From positions 5,890,001 through 5,954,000 of the forward strand of contig NZ_CP042806.1 in assembly GCF_008000815.1 (NCBI RefSeq): a DNA stretch of 64,000 nt, written 5' to 3'. Positions 43,096 through 52,500 of the stretch are shown here, piece by piece. The notes below the pieces were generated by a model, which had not been told where the DNA came from, did not search any database, and worked only from the letters and a program-made list of their open reading frames with translations. Within the stretch, counting starts at the first letter, position 1. Every line of letters begins with the position of its first letter. Position numbers and translations under genes: made by a program. The stretch is from Terriglobus albidus (GTDB lineage Bacteria > Acidobacteriota > Terriglobia > Terriglobales > Acidobacteriaceae).

Positions 43096-46000
43096 ATGTG
43101 GATTGTTCGCCTAGCGCTTCGACGACCGTACACCTTCGTTGTGCTGTCGTTGCTGCTGTTTATTCTCGGTCCGGTCATGATGCTTCGGACACCAGTCGAT
43201 ATTTTTCCGAATATCGACATTCCGGTGGTCTCGGTTATCTGGAACTACTCCGGTCTCTCTCCCGAGCAGTTGAGCGATCGCATCGTGGTCACGTTTGAGC
43301 GAAACCTGACCACCACGGTCAACGATATCGATCACACCGAATCGCAGACGCTGAACGGTGTTTCGATCGTCAAGATCTTCTTTCACTCGAATGTGAACAT
43401 CGCTCAGGCGGTAGCACAGGTCACGGCCGTGGCGCAGACGGCGCTTCGCCAGTTTCCGCAGGGCACAACTCCTCCGCTCGTCATCCAGTACAACGCGTCG
43501 AGTGTTCCTGTCCTGCAACTTGGCCTTTCAGGACAAGGGCTGACCGAACAGCAACTGAACGACTTCGGCCTGAACTTCATCCGCACACAGCTCGCGACCG
43601 TGCAGGGCGCGCAGATGCCGTTCCCCTATGGCGGAAAACAGCGCCAGGTCCAGGTGGATCTCGATACGCATAAGATGCAGGCGTTTGGGGTGTCTGCCGC
43701 GGATGTGGTGAACACGATCGGCCAGCAAAGCATCATTCTTCCGGCCGGCGATGTGAAGATGGGGCACCTGGACTACCAGGTTGAAACCAACAGCGCTCCG
43801 TCCACGATCGAGGGGCTGAACAATCTGCCGATCAAGACGGCCAACGGGGCCACCATCTACATCCGCGATATCGGCAACGTGCGTGACGGCTTCCCTCCGC
43901 AAACCAATATCGTTCGTGTCGATGGACAACGTGCGTCGCTGATGACGATCCAGAAGATCGGTAAGAGCTCGACGCTGGATATTATTTCCAACATCCGGAG
44001 CGCCCTGCCGGCAGTCCTGGCGCAATTGCCGCCGCAACTGAAGGTCAAGCCGATCGCCGATCAGTCGGTATTCGTCCGTGGCGCGATCAGCGGAGTCGTT
44101 CGTGAGGCGGTCATTGCCGCCGCCCTGACCGCCCTCATGATCCTCATCTTCCTGGGGAGCTGGCGCTCAACAATCATCATTGCGGTCTCGATCCCGCTCT
44201 CCATCATCTGTTCCCTGCTGATGCTCGCCGCCCTGGGCGAAACCATCAACATCATGACGCTGGGCGGACTTGCGCTCGCGGTCGGAATCCTGGTGGACGA
44301 TGCGACCGTAGAGATTGAGAACATCAACCGCAATATTGAAGAAGGGAAAGAAGTCGAGCAGGCGATTCTCGACGGCGCCGCCCAGATCGCGGTTCCGGCC
44401 TTCGTCTCCACGCTCTGCATCTGCATCGTCTTTGTGCCGATGTTCTTCCTCGGCGGAGTCGCGAGATACCTTTTCGTTCCCCTTGCTGAGGCGGTAGTCT
44501 TCGCCATGCTGGCGTCGTACTTCCTCTCGCGAACCATCGTTCCCACGATGGCAAAGTATCTGCTGAAGCCGCACGAACACAACGCGCACAAGAAGGGATC
44601 GATCTTCACACGGATGTCCCAGGCATTCGAACGGGGATTCGAACACCTGCGCAGCGGCTACATGAAGCTGTTGCATCTGTGTGTCGCTCATCGCGTCCCT
44701 GTCATGCTGGGTATGGTCGCGTTCTGGGTGATATCGATCGCGCTGCTGTATCCCTTCCTGGGACAGGACTTCTTCCCCAGTGTCGATGGGGGCCAGTTCA
44801 AGCTCCACCTGCGCGGCCATACCGGAACCAGGATCGAAGACACCGCGGCGCTCTGCGATCGCGTAGAAGAGCTGATCCGCCAGGAGGTCCCGTCGGCGGA
44901 GATCACCTCAATCATCGACAACATCGGACTCCCCTACTCAGGACTAAATCTCAGCTACTCGAACTCTGCCCCGGTCGGTACGGCCGATGCGGATATCCTG
45001 GTATCGCTCTCGGAAGACCATCATCCCACAGGCGATTACACCAGGAGGCTGCGCGAGAAGTTGCTGCAGCAGTTCCCCGGTGTTGAGTTCTACTACCTGC
45101 CGACCGATATGGTCAGCCAGATTCTCAACTTCGGCCTGCCCGCGCAGCTCGATATCCAGGTCGTCGGACAGCAGGTTGAGCAGAACCGTCAGTTTGCCGA
45201 AACGCTGATGCGTGAGATCCGTCACATTCCCGGAACCACCGATCTTCGCATCCAGCAGCCGTTCAATCTTCCTGTCTGGAAGTTGAATGTCGATCGCACA
45301 CGCGCGCAGCAGGTTGGCTACAGCGAACGCGATGTAGTCCAGAATGTACTGGTCGGCCTGAGCGGAAGCTTCCAGACCTCGCCGACCTTCTATCTGAATC
45401 CCCAGAACCACGTCAGCTATAACATCGCCGTACAAACGCCGGAATCGAAGGTGCAAAACCTGTCGGACCTGCAGAACTTCCCCATCGCATTGAATGGCAG
45501 CGGCAGGGACCCGCAGATTCTGGGCAATCTGTCCACGATTGAACGCGGAACGGAGCAAGCCACGGTAAGCCACTACAACGCTCGCCCTGTCATCGATATC
45601 GACGGCGCGGTGGAAGGCACCGACCTGGCGAGCGTCGCCAAGCGCATCAACCAGATCGTCGCGAATCATCAGAAAGAGCTTCCACGCGGTTCACAGATCT
45701 TTATCCGCGGGCAGATTCAGACGATGAAGGATTCGTTCGAGGGACTTATCTTCGGCCTGATCTTCTCCGTTGTTCTTGTGTATGCGCTGATTGTCGTCAA
45801 CTTCCAGAGCTGGCTCGATCCGTTCATCATCATCTCGGCATTGCCCGGCGCTCTTTGCGGCATTGTGTGGTTCCTGTTCCTGACTCACACGCATGTCAGC
45901 GTTCCCGCGCTGACCGGATCGATCATGTGCATGGGTGTCGCGACGGCCAACTCGATTCTGATGATCAGCTTCGCCAAGGATCAGATGATTGCGGGAGAGA

Positions 46001-46266
46001 ACTCGCGCGCCGCGGCGCTGCAGGCAGGCTTCACACGCTTTCGGCCGGTTCTGATGACAGCCCTCGCCATGATCATAGGCATGGTGCCAATGGCCCTTGG
46101 CCTTGGAGACGGTGGCGAGCAAAACGCACCTCTTGGCCGTGCCGTCATCGGCGGCCTGCTGCTGGCGACCTTCGGAACACTGACCTTCGTCCCAATGTTC
46201 TTCTCCTTCATGCATCGAAACGATAAGCCCGCTGTGGAATCAACGCCGGACGAGAGTGAGATATGA
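43096..46266 (+). CDS. RND efflux transporter, inner-membrane pump (HAE1-like)
   Basis: The protein has 1056 residues, full RND length. Twelve transmembrane helices are arranged in two halves: first helix about 10-30, a block at about 335-480, a central break near 530, and C-terminal helices at about 880-1040. Proton-relay Asp401/Asp402 sit in GILVDDATVEIEN. Between are the porter and docking loops (HSNVNIAQAVAQVTAVAQTA; FPYGGKQRQVQVDL). The family exports drugs, solvents or siderophores with proton uptake. The start codon follows a weak GAGGGAC. It overlaps the membrane-fusion gene by four bases (ATGA). The gene order pump, adaptor, outer-membrane factor differs from the usual adaptor-first order. 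Confidence 0.95.
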   Translation: MWIVRLALRRPYTFVVLSLLLFILGPVMMLRTPVDIFPNIDIPVVSVIWNYSGLSPEQLSDRIVVTFERNLTTTVNDIDHTESQTLNGVSIVKIFFHSNVNIAQAVAQVTAVAQTALRQFPQGTTPPLVIQYNASSVPVLQLGLSGQGLTEQQLNDFGLNFIRTQLATVQGAQMPFPYGGKQRQVQVDLDTHKMQAFGVSAADVVNTIGQQSIILPAGDVKMGHLDYQVETNSAPSTIEGLNNLPIKTANGATIYIRDIGNVRDGFPPQTNIVRVDGQRASLMTIQKIGKSSTLDIISNIRSALPAVLAQLPPQLKVKPIADQSVFVRGAISGVVREAVIAAALTALMILIFLGSWRSTIIIAVSIPLSIICSLLMLAALGETINIMTLGGLALAVGILVDDATVEIENINRNIEEGKEVEQAILDGAAQIAVPAFVSTLCICIVFVPMFFLGGVARYLFVPLAEAVVFAMLASYFLSRTIVPTMAKYLLKPHEHNAHKKGSIFTRMSQAFERGFEHLRSGYMKLLHLCVAHRVPVMLGMVAFWVISIALLYPFLGQDFFPSVDGGQFKLHLRGHTGTRIEDTAALCDRVEELIRQEVPSAEITSIIDNIGLPYSGLNLSYSNSAPVGTADADILVSLSEDHHPTGDYTRRLREKLLQQFPGVEFYYLPTDMVSQILNFGLPAQLDIQVVGQQVEQNRQFAETLMREIRHIPGTTDLRIQQPFNLPVWKLNVDRTRAQQVGYSERDVVQNVLVGLSGSFQTSPTFYLNPQNHVSYNIAVQTPESKVQNLSDLQNFPIALNGSGRDPQILGNLSTIERGTEQATVSHYNARPVIDIDGAVEGTDLASVAKRINQIVANHQKELPRGSQIFIRGQIQTMKDSFEGLIFGLIFSVVLVYALIVVNFQSWLDPFIIISALPGALCGIVWFLFLTHTHVSVPALTGSIMCMGVATANSILMISFAKDQMIAGENSRAAALQAGFTRFRPVLMTALAMIIGMVPMALGLGDGGEQNAPLGRAVIGGLLLATFGTLTFVPMFFSFMHRNDKPAVESTPDESEI

Positions 46267-47510
46267 GCGAATCAAAGAAAAATGAAGTAGGTGGCGGACA
46301 GCAGCACCCGGAGCAACTCCCGCAGCGAGGGAGTTCCCGCAACGTCGTCCTCGGTCTGATCCTTGTCCTGCTGCTGTTGGTGATTGGCGCCGTCGCGGGT
46401 GTGTTCACGCGCGGCAAAGACAATAAAGAGCTGGAGAGATACACCGCAGCCAACGCCGCTCCCACCGTGGACCTGGTCGCTCCCAAGCGACAGGGTGCGG
46501 GCAAAGAGATTGTTCTTCCGGGCAATATGCAGGCGTTCACCCTGGCCCCTATCTACGCCAGAACCAGTGGCTACGTTCGTTCGTGGACGCATGACATTGG
46601 CTCCCATGTAAAGCAGGGTGAGCTGCTTGCAGTGATCGAGACGCCGGAGCTTGACCAGCAGCTTGCACAGGCGAAGGCAGATCTCGAAAGCGCAAAGACC
46701 AATGCCAGCATCGCGAAGGTCACGTCTGACAGATATCAGGACCTCGTGGGCAGCAACGCTGTCTCGCAGCAGGACACCGACAATGCTGTAAGCGTAACCC
46801 AGCAGCGCAACGCCGCTGTGCAGTCAGCGGAAGCCAACGTTCGCAGGCTGCAGGAGCTGGTTGGCTTTGAGCGCATCATCGCGCCCTTCGATGGTGTCAT
46901 CACGGCCCGCAACCTGGACGTGGGACAACTGATTACCGCCTCGGGAAGCACCGTGACCGCAGGCGCCGGGACCAATGTTGTTAGCCGGCAGGTCTTCGAC
47001 CTGTCAGACATTCGCAGGCTGCGCGTCTTCGTGAACGTTCCCCAGATGTACACACCCGATGCCGCTGTCGGCATGACCGCCTCACTGACACTGCCTCAGT
47101 ATCCGGGAAAGACCTTCACCGGAAAGCTTGTACGCACTGCCAGCGCCGTTGATCCCGGCACACGGACGTTGCTTGTGGAAGTGGATGTCGACAACAAAAC
47201 CGGGGAGTTGCTGCCGGGAAGCTACACGGAGGTTCACCTTAAGTCGACCGGTGAGGTGCCGGTGCTGCTCATTCCTGTAACCGCCCTGATCCTGAACGCG
47301 GAAGGACAACAGGTTGCCACGGTCGATGCACAGAATAAGGTCCATATGGTTCGAGTCACCACCGGCCGTGATTTTGGCACCACCGTTGAAGTGCTGAGCG
47401 GACTGGCAGAGGACCAGAAGGTTGTCGCCACCCCCTCGGACTCTCTTGCGGAAGGCGATGCCGTTCGGGTTGTCGCGCCGAAGCAAGACAACACAGGAGG
47501 CGCGAAGTGA
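46263..47510 (+). CDS. RND periplasmic adaptor (membrane-fusion protein)
   Basis: The protein has 415 residues. One transmembrane or signal-anchor helix is present (NVVLGLILVLLLLVIGAVAG, about 28-47). The lipoyl half-motifs are at about 85-115 (LAPIYARTSGYVRSW, HVKQGELLAVIETPELDQQL) and about 195-225 (FERIIAPFDGVITARNLDVG). An alpha-hairpin coiled coil (about 115-190), beta-barrel and membrane-proximal domains complete the architecture. It links the pump to the outer-membrane channel. It overlaps both neighbours by four bases, so it is translationally coupled. Confidence 0.95.
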   Translation: MSESKKNEVGGGQQHPEQLPQRGSSRNVVLGLILVLLLLVIGAVAGVFTRGKDNKELERYTAANAAPTVDLVAPKRQGAGKEIVLPGNMQAFTLAPIYARTSGYVRSWTHDIGSHVKQGELLAVIETPELDQQLAQAKADLESAKTNASIAKVTSDRYQDLVGSNAVSQQDTDNAVSVTQQRNAAVQSAEANVRRLQELVGFERIIAPFDGVITARNLDVGQLITASGSTVTAGAGTNVVSRQVFDLSDIRRLRVFVNVPQMYTPDAAVGMTASLTLPQYPGKTFTGKLVRTASAVDPGTRTLLVEVDVDNKTGELLPGSYTEVHLKSTGEVPVLLIPVTALILNAEGQQVATVDAQNKVHMVRVTTGRDFGTTVEVLSGLAEDQKVVATPSDSLAEGDAVRVVAPKQDNTGGAK

Positions 47511-48961
47511 CACGCAGGGCAAGTCTGGCTGCCGTAGGGATGGTTGGCGCTGCCCTGAGTATGGGCGGTTGCAAGGTCGGCCCTGCGTACAAGGCGCCGG
47601 CGGTGCAGGCTCCTCCTGCCTATTCCGAGAATGGCGCCAACGGCGGGCCAACGGGTAACTGGAGTGCCGCCGCTCCCGCTGACGATAAGAGCCGCGGTCA
47701 ATGGTGGACGGTCTATAACGATGCCACTTTGGATCAGTTGGAAGAACAGTGCGCCAACGCCAACCTGAGCATCGCTGCGGCCTCACAAGCATACGAGCAG
47801 TCGCACGCGCTGGTGCAGAGTGTGCGCTCAGCGCTCTTCCCTTCGGTGTCGATCGGAGCCTCGGCCACACGCAACCGCATTTCGTCCTACAGGCCGCTGC
47901 GTCCGACCACTGCTCCGAACTACTACTGGGACTTCCTGATTCCGCTCTCCATAAGCTGGGAGCCCGATATCTGGGGCCGTGTCCATCGCCAGATTGAGTC
48001 TGCCTCCGCTACTGCTCAGGCCTCGGCCGCCGACCTGGCGAACACCCGTCTCAGCCTGCAGGGAACGCTTGCAGCAACCTACTTCCAGATCCGCGGGATC
48101 GATCTGCAGACCAAGCTGCTGCAATCGACCGTGGATGCCTACACGGAGACCCTGGGTCTGACAGAGAACCGTCGCAAAGGTGGACTGGCGTCGGAGAGCG
48201 ATGTCGAGCAGGCGAAGACGCAACTGGAACAGACACGCGCGCAGTTGATCGATCTCGGCGTACAGCGTGCAAAGCTTGAGCATGCGATTGCTGTTCTGAT
48301 CGCCGTTCCTGCTCAAACCTACAAGCTCGCCGAAAAGCCACTGGACGGCGACCCGCCCGCGATTCCTGTCGGTATCCCCTCAGAGCTCTTGCAGCGCCGG
48401 CCGGACATCGCCACAGCTGAGCGCCGTGTCGCGGCAGCGAACGCGCTGATCGGAGTTCAGAAAGCAGCGTACTACCCGAACATCACCCTGGGCGCGAACG
48501 GCGGTGTTGAGAGCAGCGACATCACCAACCTTATGAATACGGGCTCGACGCTGTGGAATGCAGGCCCGTCAGCAAGCGAGATTCTTTTCGACGCGGGCCG
48601 CAGGAAAGCAAACGTACAGGCGGCAGTGGCACAGCGGGAACAGGCTGCGGCTCTCTACCAGCAGCAGGTTCTCTCGGCCTTCCGCGACGTGGAAGATCAG
48701 CTCTCGTCACTCCGCATCCTGGCGGATGAAGCCCAGGTCCAGCAACGCGCCGTCGCCAGCGCTGAACGTTCGACCGAGCTTTCTATTCTTCGTTATAAGC
48801 GCGGACTCGCACCTTATCTTGAAGTACTGACCAATCAGACGATCCAGCTTTCCAACGAGCGTGTCGCCGCCGGACTGGTCGCGGACAGAATCGTAGCGAG
48901 CGTCGGATTGCAGATCGCCATCGGCGGAGGCTGGAACTCACTGCAACTGCCGAAGAATTAG
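47507..48961 (+). CDS. RND outer-membrane factor (NodT/OprM family lipoprotein)
   Basis: The product is 484 residues from the GTG at 47507 (GTGA overlap). The signal peptide ends with a lipobox-like SMGGC, lipidation at Cys22, followed by KVGPAYKAPAV as in OprM/NodT proteins. Two OEP (TolC-like) helical repeats are present: about 75-260 (QWWTVYNDATLDQLEEQC) and about 290-470 (GIPSELLQRRPDIATAERRV). The C-terminus GLQIAIGGGW is typical. It forms the exit duct of the tripartite pump. It is the last gene of the operon; a class A element follows the stop. Confidence 0.95.
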   Translation: MTRRASLAAVGMVGAALSMGGCKVGPAYKAPAVQAPPAYSENGANGGPTGNWSAAAPADDKSRGQWWTVYNDATLDQLEEQCANANLSIAAASQAYEQSHALVQSVRSALFPSVSIGASATRNRISSYRPLRPTTAPNYYWDFLIPLSISWEPDIWGRVHRQIESASATAQASAADLANTRLSLQGTLAATYFQIRGIDLQTKLLQSTVDAYTETLGLTENRRKGGLASESDVEQAKTQLEQTRAQLIDLGVQRAKLEHAIAVLIAVPAQTYKLAEKPLDGDPPAIPVGIPSELLQRRPDIATAERRVAAANALIGVQKAAYYPNITLGANGGVESSDITNLMNTGSTLWNAGPSASEILFDAGRRKANVQAAVAQREQAAALYQQQVLSAFRDVEDQLSSLRILADEAQVQQRAVASAERSTELSILRYKRGLAPYLEVLTNQTIQLSNERVAAGLVADRIVASVGLQIAIGGGWNSLQLPKN

Positions 48962-48967
48962 AGCAAT

Positions 48968-49119
48968 ACACTGGGTGCCCCATCCATCGCGATAGCGATG
49001 GGTGGGATATTTGAGCGAAGCTCCGTTCGCGCATAGCGCGAATGTATTGCTTAAGGGGACGGCTTCAGCCGTCCCGCATCGACATCAGAGAGGCAGGCGG
49101 CTTTAGCCGCTGAGGTCAA
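48968..49119 (+). repeat. Class A multi-hairpin element, copy 7 (longest)
   Basis: Contains an extra 5' hairpin (CCATCGC-GATA-GCGATGG), GAGC-GAA-GCTC, TTCGCGCATAGCGCGAA, TTGCTTAAG, GGGACGGCTTCAGCCGTCCC and GGCGGCTTTAGCCGCTGAGGTCAA. It starts seven bases after the efflux operon and could act as its transcript end. Confidence 0.85.
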
Positions 49120-49157
49120 TGCATCGAAAAAGATGTCGTACTTTGGCGACTAGATTT

Positions 49158-49239
49158 GACCTCAGCGGCTAAAGCCACATGTCTTGCATGCGCTCAAACG
49201 GCATGGCTGAAGCCATGCCCTTAAGCAAGACGGAGCGCC
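49158..49239 (-). repeat. Class A multi-hairpin element, copy 8
   Basis: Inverted relative to copy 7, 38 bp away. Stems differ but remain paired: GGCATGGCTTCAGCCATGCC on the minus strand and AGCGCTGAAGGCGCT. The final GGCTTTAGCCGCTGAGGTCAA is conserved. Confidence 0.8.
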
Positions 49240-49277
49240 TTCAGCGCTTATCTAGCTGAAGCCCGCTGCTCCCACCC
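49240..49277 (-). repeat. Class B repeat fragment
   Basis: On the minus strand it reads GGGTGGGAGCAGCGGGCTTCAGC and then a degenerate continuation, matching the starts of the other class B copies. It directly abuts copy 8 of class A. The remaining space to 49524 has only the promoter below. Confidence 0.6.
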
Positions 49278-49318
49278 AAACTCCTCCATACCGACGTGCC
49301 TTGCCGCAGCAAACCTGC

Positions 49319-49348
49319 TTGACGACCATAAAAGTAGAATGCTACATA
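49319..49348 (+). promoter_or_regulatory. Candidate sigma-70 promoter
   Basis: TTGACG (49319-49324) and TACATA (49343-49348) with an 18-bp spacer, about 175 bp upstream of the secreted unknown gene at 49525. Prediction by eye only. Confidence 0.4.
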
Positions 49349-49524
49349 GGATATGTCATTTTCGGAAGAGTAAGGAAGGAAGACGAAGCCTATGGGAAAA
49401 GTCGGTAGATATCGTCAACCTTTCTTGCTCACTTCCGGTGACGAAGTTTTATCCCCGGTGTCTAACTGACCGAATCTCCAATTCCCGCCTGGATACTCAG
49501 GCGCCAGATAGTCGAGGCACAGCC

Positions 49525-50172
49525 ATGCGAATCTCTACAATGCTCGTGGTTCTTGGGGGACTCACGGCCCAGATCTCAGGACAGCCTGGCCAGACAACCC
49601 GTTTTGCAGAGGCGATGTTTATGCCAGAGGACAGGGCCGAGGATTCCTATGCTATTTATTCGCAACTGCTCAAGAGTGGTCCTATTGAATGGCGAGAGGC
49701 CAGCAGACAGCAGTGGCTTATCGAAGAAATCACCAATGCCACTCCACTCAGTACTGCTTGCCGGGCGCCCGAAGGCGGCCCGCTTAGGATGAATCCACAT
49801 CTGGCCGTCGAGGCCCCGGCGGATCGGCAAGCGGAGTGGGCCGAGGTTTTGGCGGACTACGACCAACACTGTCACGATGTGGTTCGCCTGAACCGGCAGA
49901 ATTTCAAAACCGAACTCCCGGTTCACCTGCTGAACACCGAAGATCGTTATAGATATATGCGGAACCCCAACAAACCGCCGGCGGAACTCGCCCATGGTGC
50001 AGGCATGCATCAGTTTACTGAGGTCTTCTTCAATACAAACCACACGCTGGCGCTGGTGGAGGAAGGCATGTGGTGCGGCTCGCTCTGCGGAAACTGGATG
50101 TGGGTTGTGCTTCAGCGGAAGCAGGATGGGTGGGAGATGCTGCCGTGGGTACGCGCTGCTGCGTTCTCCTAG
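49525..50172 (+). CDS. Secreted protein of unknown function
   Basis: The ATG at 49525 starts a signal peptide (MRISTMLVVLGGLTAQISG), giving 215 residues; an upstream extension of the frame has no family-like sequence. The mature part contains AEDSYAIYSQLLKSGPIEW, DYDQHCHDVVRLNRQNFKTE and LALVEEGMWCGSLCGNWMWVVLQRKQDGWEM. This C-terminal pattern is shared with small secreted proteins of Acidobacteriota. Two Cys near the C-terminus (CGSLC) may form a disulfide. I do not recognise a function. Confidence 0.7.
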   Translation: MRISTMLVVLGGLTAQISGQPGQTTRFAEAMFMPEDRAEDSYAIYSQLLKSGPIEWREASRQQWLIEEITNATPLSTACRAPEGGPLRMNPHLAVEAPADRQAEWAEVLADYDQHCHDVVRLNRQNFKTELPVHLLNTEDRYRYMRNPNKPPAELAHGAGMHQFTEVFFNTNHTLALVEEGMWCGSLCGNWMWVVLQRKQDGWEMLPWVRAAAFS

Positions 50173-50175
50173 ACA

Positions 50176-50260
50176 TTGCCATTGGCGGGACTCGACAGAT
50201 CCATCGCGAGCGTCGGGCTACAGCTCGCCATCGGCATACCGCCCTCGTGGAAGCCCTGGT
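50176..50260 (+). pseudogene. Possible remnant of an RND outer-membrane-factor C-terminus
   Basis: This stretch encodes LAGLDRSIASVGLQLAIG, close to the C-terminus of the OMF 1.2 kb upstream (AAGLVADRIVASVGLQIAIG). It follows the TAG of the preceding gene in the same frame and has no start of its own. A rearranged fragment of a paralogue is the simplest reading. The rest of 50173-50422 holds nothing else. Confidence 0.3.
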
Positions 50261-50422
50261 TTGTCCAAAACACCTCGCAGCCCCTTTCAGGGAACCGCCT
50301 TGCCGACGTAAACTCACTAGCTGGAACCAGAAATAATTCTGGTACTTGCCCTTACTGGCAGCATCAAAAGCGTGGTCTGATGCGATTGCTGGCTATTACC
50401 CGCTACGAGGTAGAAATACGCT

Positions 50423-51406
50423 ATGGCAACGGCGGCATACATAATTCGGCCTCAACTTGTCGAGCGTCGCGCGCGACTCCAGGCCGCTTCAGGATCGGTT
50501 CCTGACGACTATCTTCGAGAGCTTCTTGCGGAAGTAGATACTGCTCTCGCGAAGATCGAGGTCGGACGTTACGGCTTGTGTGAGACATGTAATGACTCCA
50601 TTGAAAAAGATCGGCTGGAGCTCGACCCTCTCTGCCGATTCTGTCTCGACCACCTGGACGACAAGGAACGGGCACAGCATCAAAAAGATCTTGATCTGGC
50701 AACACAGATCCAATTTCAGCTTTTGCCGCCGAGAAATCTCACACTGGAACGATGGGAGGCACAGTACCGCTACGAGCCTGTAGGGGCCGTGGGAGGCGAC
50801 TACTGCGAGGTAAGCCTGCAGGGTGACGCCGCCAGTGGCAACCAGCGCCTCTTTTTCGCAGTTGGCGATGTGGCCGGCAAAGGAGTCGCGGCATCCTTGC
50901 TGATGATGCACCTCAGCGCCATCTTTCGTAGCTTACTGTCGATGAACCTTTCACTTGCAGAGATCGTCACAAGAGCGAACCGCCTCTTCTGCGAGAGCAC
51001 CGGGCCGGCTCACTATGCAACCCTGGTGTGCGGTCGAGCTACCACGGACGGAATCGAGATATGCAACGCCGGGCACTGTCCGCCCCTCCTTCTGCTTCAT
51101 CACGGAACCGAATGGCTGGATTCAAACGGTCTCCCCCTGGGTATCTCCCCAAGTGCTCAGTACACGGTGACGCAGCACACCCCATGCGACGGAGAGTGTC
51201 TCGTCTTTTACTCCGATGGCATCACCGAGGCCACGAGTCCATCGGGAGACGACTACCAGCATGAGCGTTTGATCCAGACCCTCAGAGAACGGTTCCAGCA
51301 TGGCGCACACGCCATGTGTGACGCCGTACTGCACGATCTCGGACAATTCCGCGGAGCGACTCCAGCCGCTGATGATGTAACTCTTTTAATCGTGCGGCGC
51401 CACTAG
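50423..51406 (+). CDS. DksA/TraR-type zinc finger fused to a SpoIIE/RsbU-like PP2C phosphatase
   Basis: The protein has 327 residues. Residues 1-78 resemble DksA/TraR: a helical N-terminus, then ALAKIEVGRYGLCETCNDSI, with Cys53, Cys56, Cys71 and Cys74 as zinc ligands (CRFC). Residues about 100-327 are a SpoIIE-type PP2C domain: EPVGAVGGDYCEV, FFAVGDVAGKGVAASLLMMH, LVFYSDGITEA and ADDVTLLIV carry the metal-binding Asp residues. Such phosphatases dephosphorylate STAS anti-anti-sigma factors. The zinc finger may bind RNA polymerase or simply sense. The only STAS protein in the window (40245-40619) lacks the serine, so the substrate lies elsewhere. Confidence 0.88.
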   Translation: MATAAYIIRPQLVERRARLQAASGSVPDDYLRELLAEVDTALAKIEVGRYGLCETCNDSIEKDRLELDPLCRFCLDHLDDKERAQHQKDLDLATQIQFQLLPPRNLTLERWEAQYRYEPVGAVGGDYCEVSLQGDAASGNQRLFFAVGDVAGKGVAASLLMMHLSAIFRSLLSMNLSLAEIVTRANRLFCESTGPAHYATLVCGRATTDGIEICNAGHCPPLLLLHHGTEWLDSNGLPLGISPSAQYTVTQHTPCDGECLVFYSDGITEATSPSGDDYQHERLIQTLRERFQHGAHAMCDAVLHDLGQFRGATPAADDVTLLIVRRH

Positions 51407-51426
51407 ACTGGAACTCGTTGAACGAC

Positions 51427-52500
51427 CTACGTTCTTGCCTCGTACACGATATTAAAAGGTGTTTCCGTGGCCCGCCGGAAATGTGTGAACCCTGCGTTGG
51501 TTACCACATCGCGAATTCGCGCCTCGCCGGCCTGCGCGCCGAGGCACATTCCAACTTCCTGCGAGCGGGAGCAGGGTGTGCACAGGAGCGTCGAAAAGGA
51601 GTAATAGACCCGGCCGACTGGATTCAAATTGTCTTTGAGTTCGTCGTTGGCAAAAGGCTCCACAATCATCCAGGTACCCCCTGGAGCCAGGGACTGCCGC
51701 ACATGTTTGGCTGCCCCGACGGGGTCGCCCATATCGTGGAGGCAATCGAACACGGCGACAAAGTCATAGTCTTTGCCGGGAAACTCTTTGGCTTTGGCCA
51801 CCTCGAAGTGAACCCGATCGGACAGACCTTCCTTTTGCGCTTTTTCGCGCGCTGCCTCAACGGATTTGTCGTGGTAATCGAATCCAAAGAACTCCGATTT
51901 TGGAAAGGCTTTGGCCATCAGGATGGTGGATGATCCGGTGCCACATCCAACGTCGGCTACCCGCGCTCCTTGTTCAAGCTTTGCCTGGACACCCTGAAGT
52001 GCAGGGATCCAGGAACTGACGAGATTCGCAGCATAACCGGGCCGAAAGAACTTCTCGCACCCATGGAACACGCCCTCAACATGCTCACCCCAGCCCATGC
52101 CAGCCCCGGTTCGAAAGGATTCCGCAATTCGCGGCACGGCAGCCAACGAGCCCAATGCCAGTTCGAAGGCGCCGGGCAGATATGCCGGACTATCTTCCGT
52201 GGCAAGCGTGAACGCCTGTTCCGGAGTGAGGCTGAACTGCTGAGTCGATGCGTCGTATGTGATGTATCCGCCTGCTGCCTGTGACGCCAGCCATTCGCGC
52301 AGGTATCGCTCGTCTGTTCCCGTCTTTTTTGCCAGCTCAGCCGACGTCGCAGGTGCACCGGCGAGGGCCTTGTATAAGCCGAGTTTTTCACCGATCACCA
52401 CCATGCCGGCATGCACGGAAGCACCCAGGTCGTCGATGAACTTTCCCAGGAAGGCGTTCAGTTGATCCATATTGATGACAGGAGCCTGTGTCGTCGCCAT
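51427..52500 (-). CDS. Class I SAM-dependent methyltransferase with N-terminal winged-helix
   Basis: The protein has 357 residues. The N-terminus (about 20-100) is a winged-helix dimerisation-type domain (GLYKALAGAPATSAELAKKT, DERYLREWLASQAAGGYITY). The Rossmann methyltransferase begins at VADVGCGTGSSTI (181-193), with FFGFDYHDKSVEAA (motif II) and AVFDCLHDMGDP (motif IV). The layout matches O-methyltransferase-like proteins found in bacteria and mycobacteria. The substrate is unknown. AAGGAGA precedes the ATG. It is convergent with the phosphatase gene. Confidence 0.92.
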   Translation of the reverse strand: MATTQAPVINMDQLNAFLGKFIDDLGASVHAGMVVIGEKLGLYKALAGAPATSAELAKKTGTDERYLREWLASQAAGGYITYDASTQQFSLTPEQAFTLATEDSPAYLPGAFELALGSLAAVPRIAESFRTGAGMGWGEHVEGVFHGCEKFFRPGYAANLVSSWIPALQGVQAKLEQGARVADVGCGTGSSTILMAKAFPKSEFFGFDYHDKSVEAAREKAQKEGLSDRVHFEVAKAKEFPGKDYDFVAVFDCLHDMGDPVGAAKHVRQSLAPGGTWMIVEPFANDELKDNLNPVGRVYYSFSTLLCTPCSRSQEVGMCLGAQAGEARIRDVVTNAGFTHFRRATETPFNIVYEART

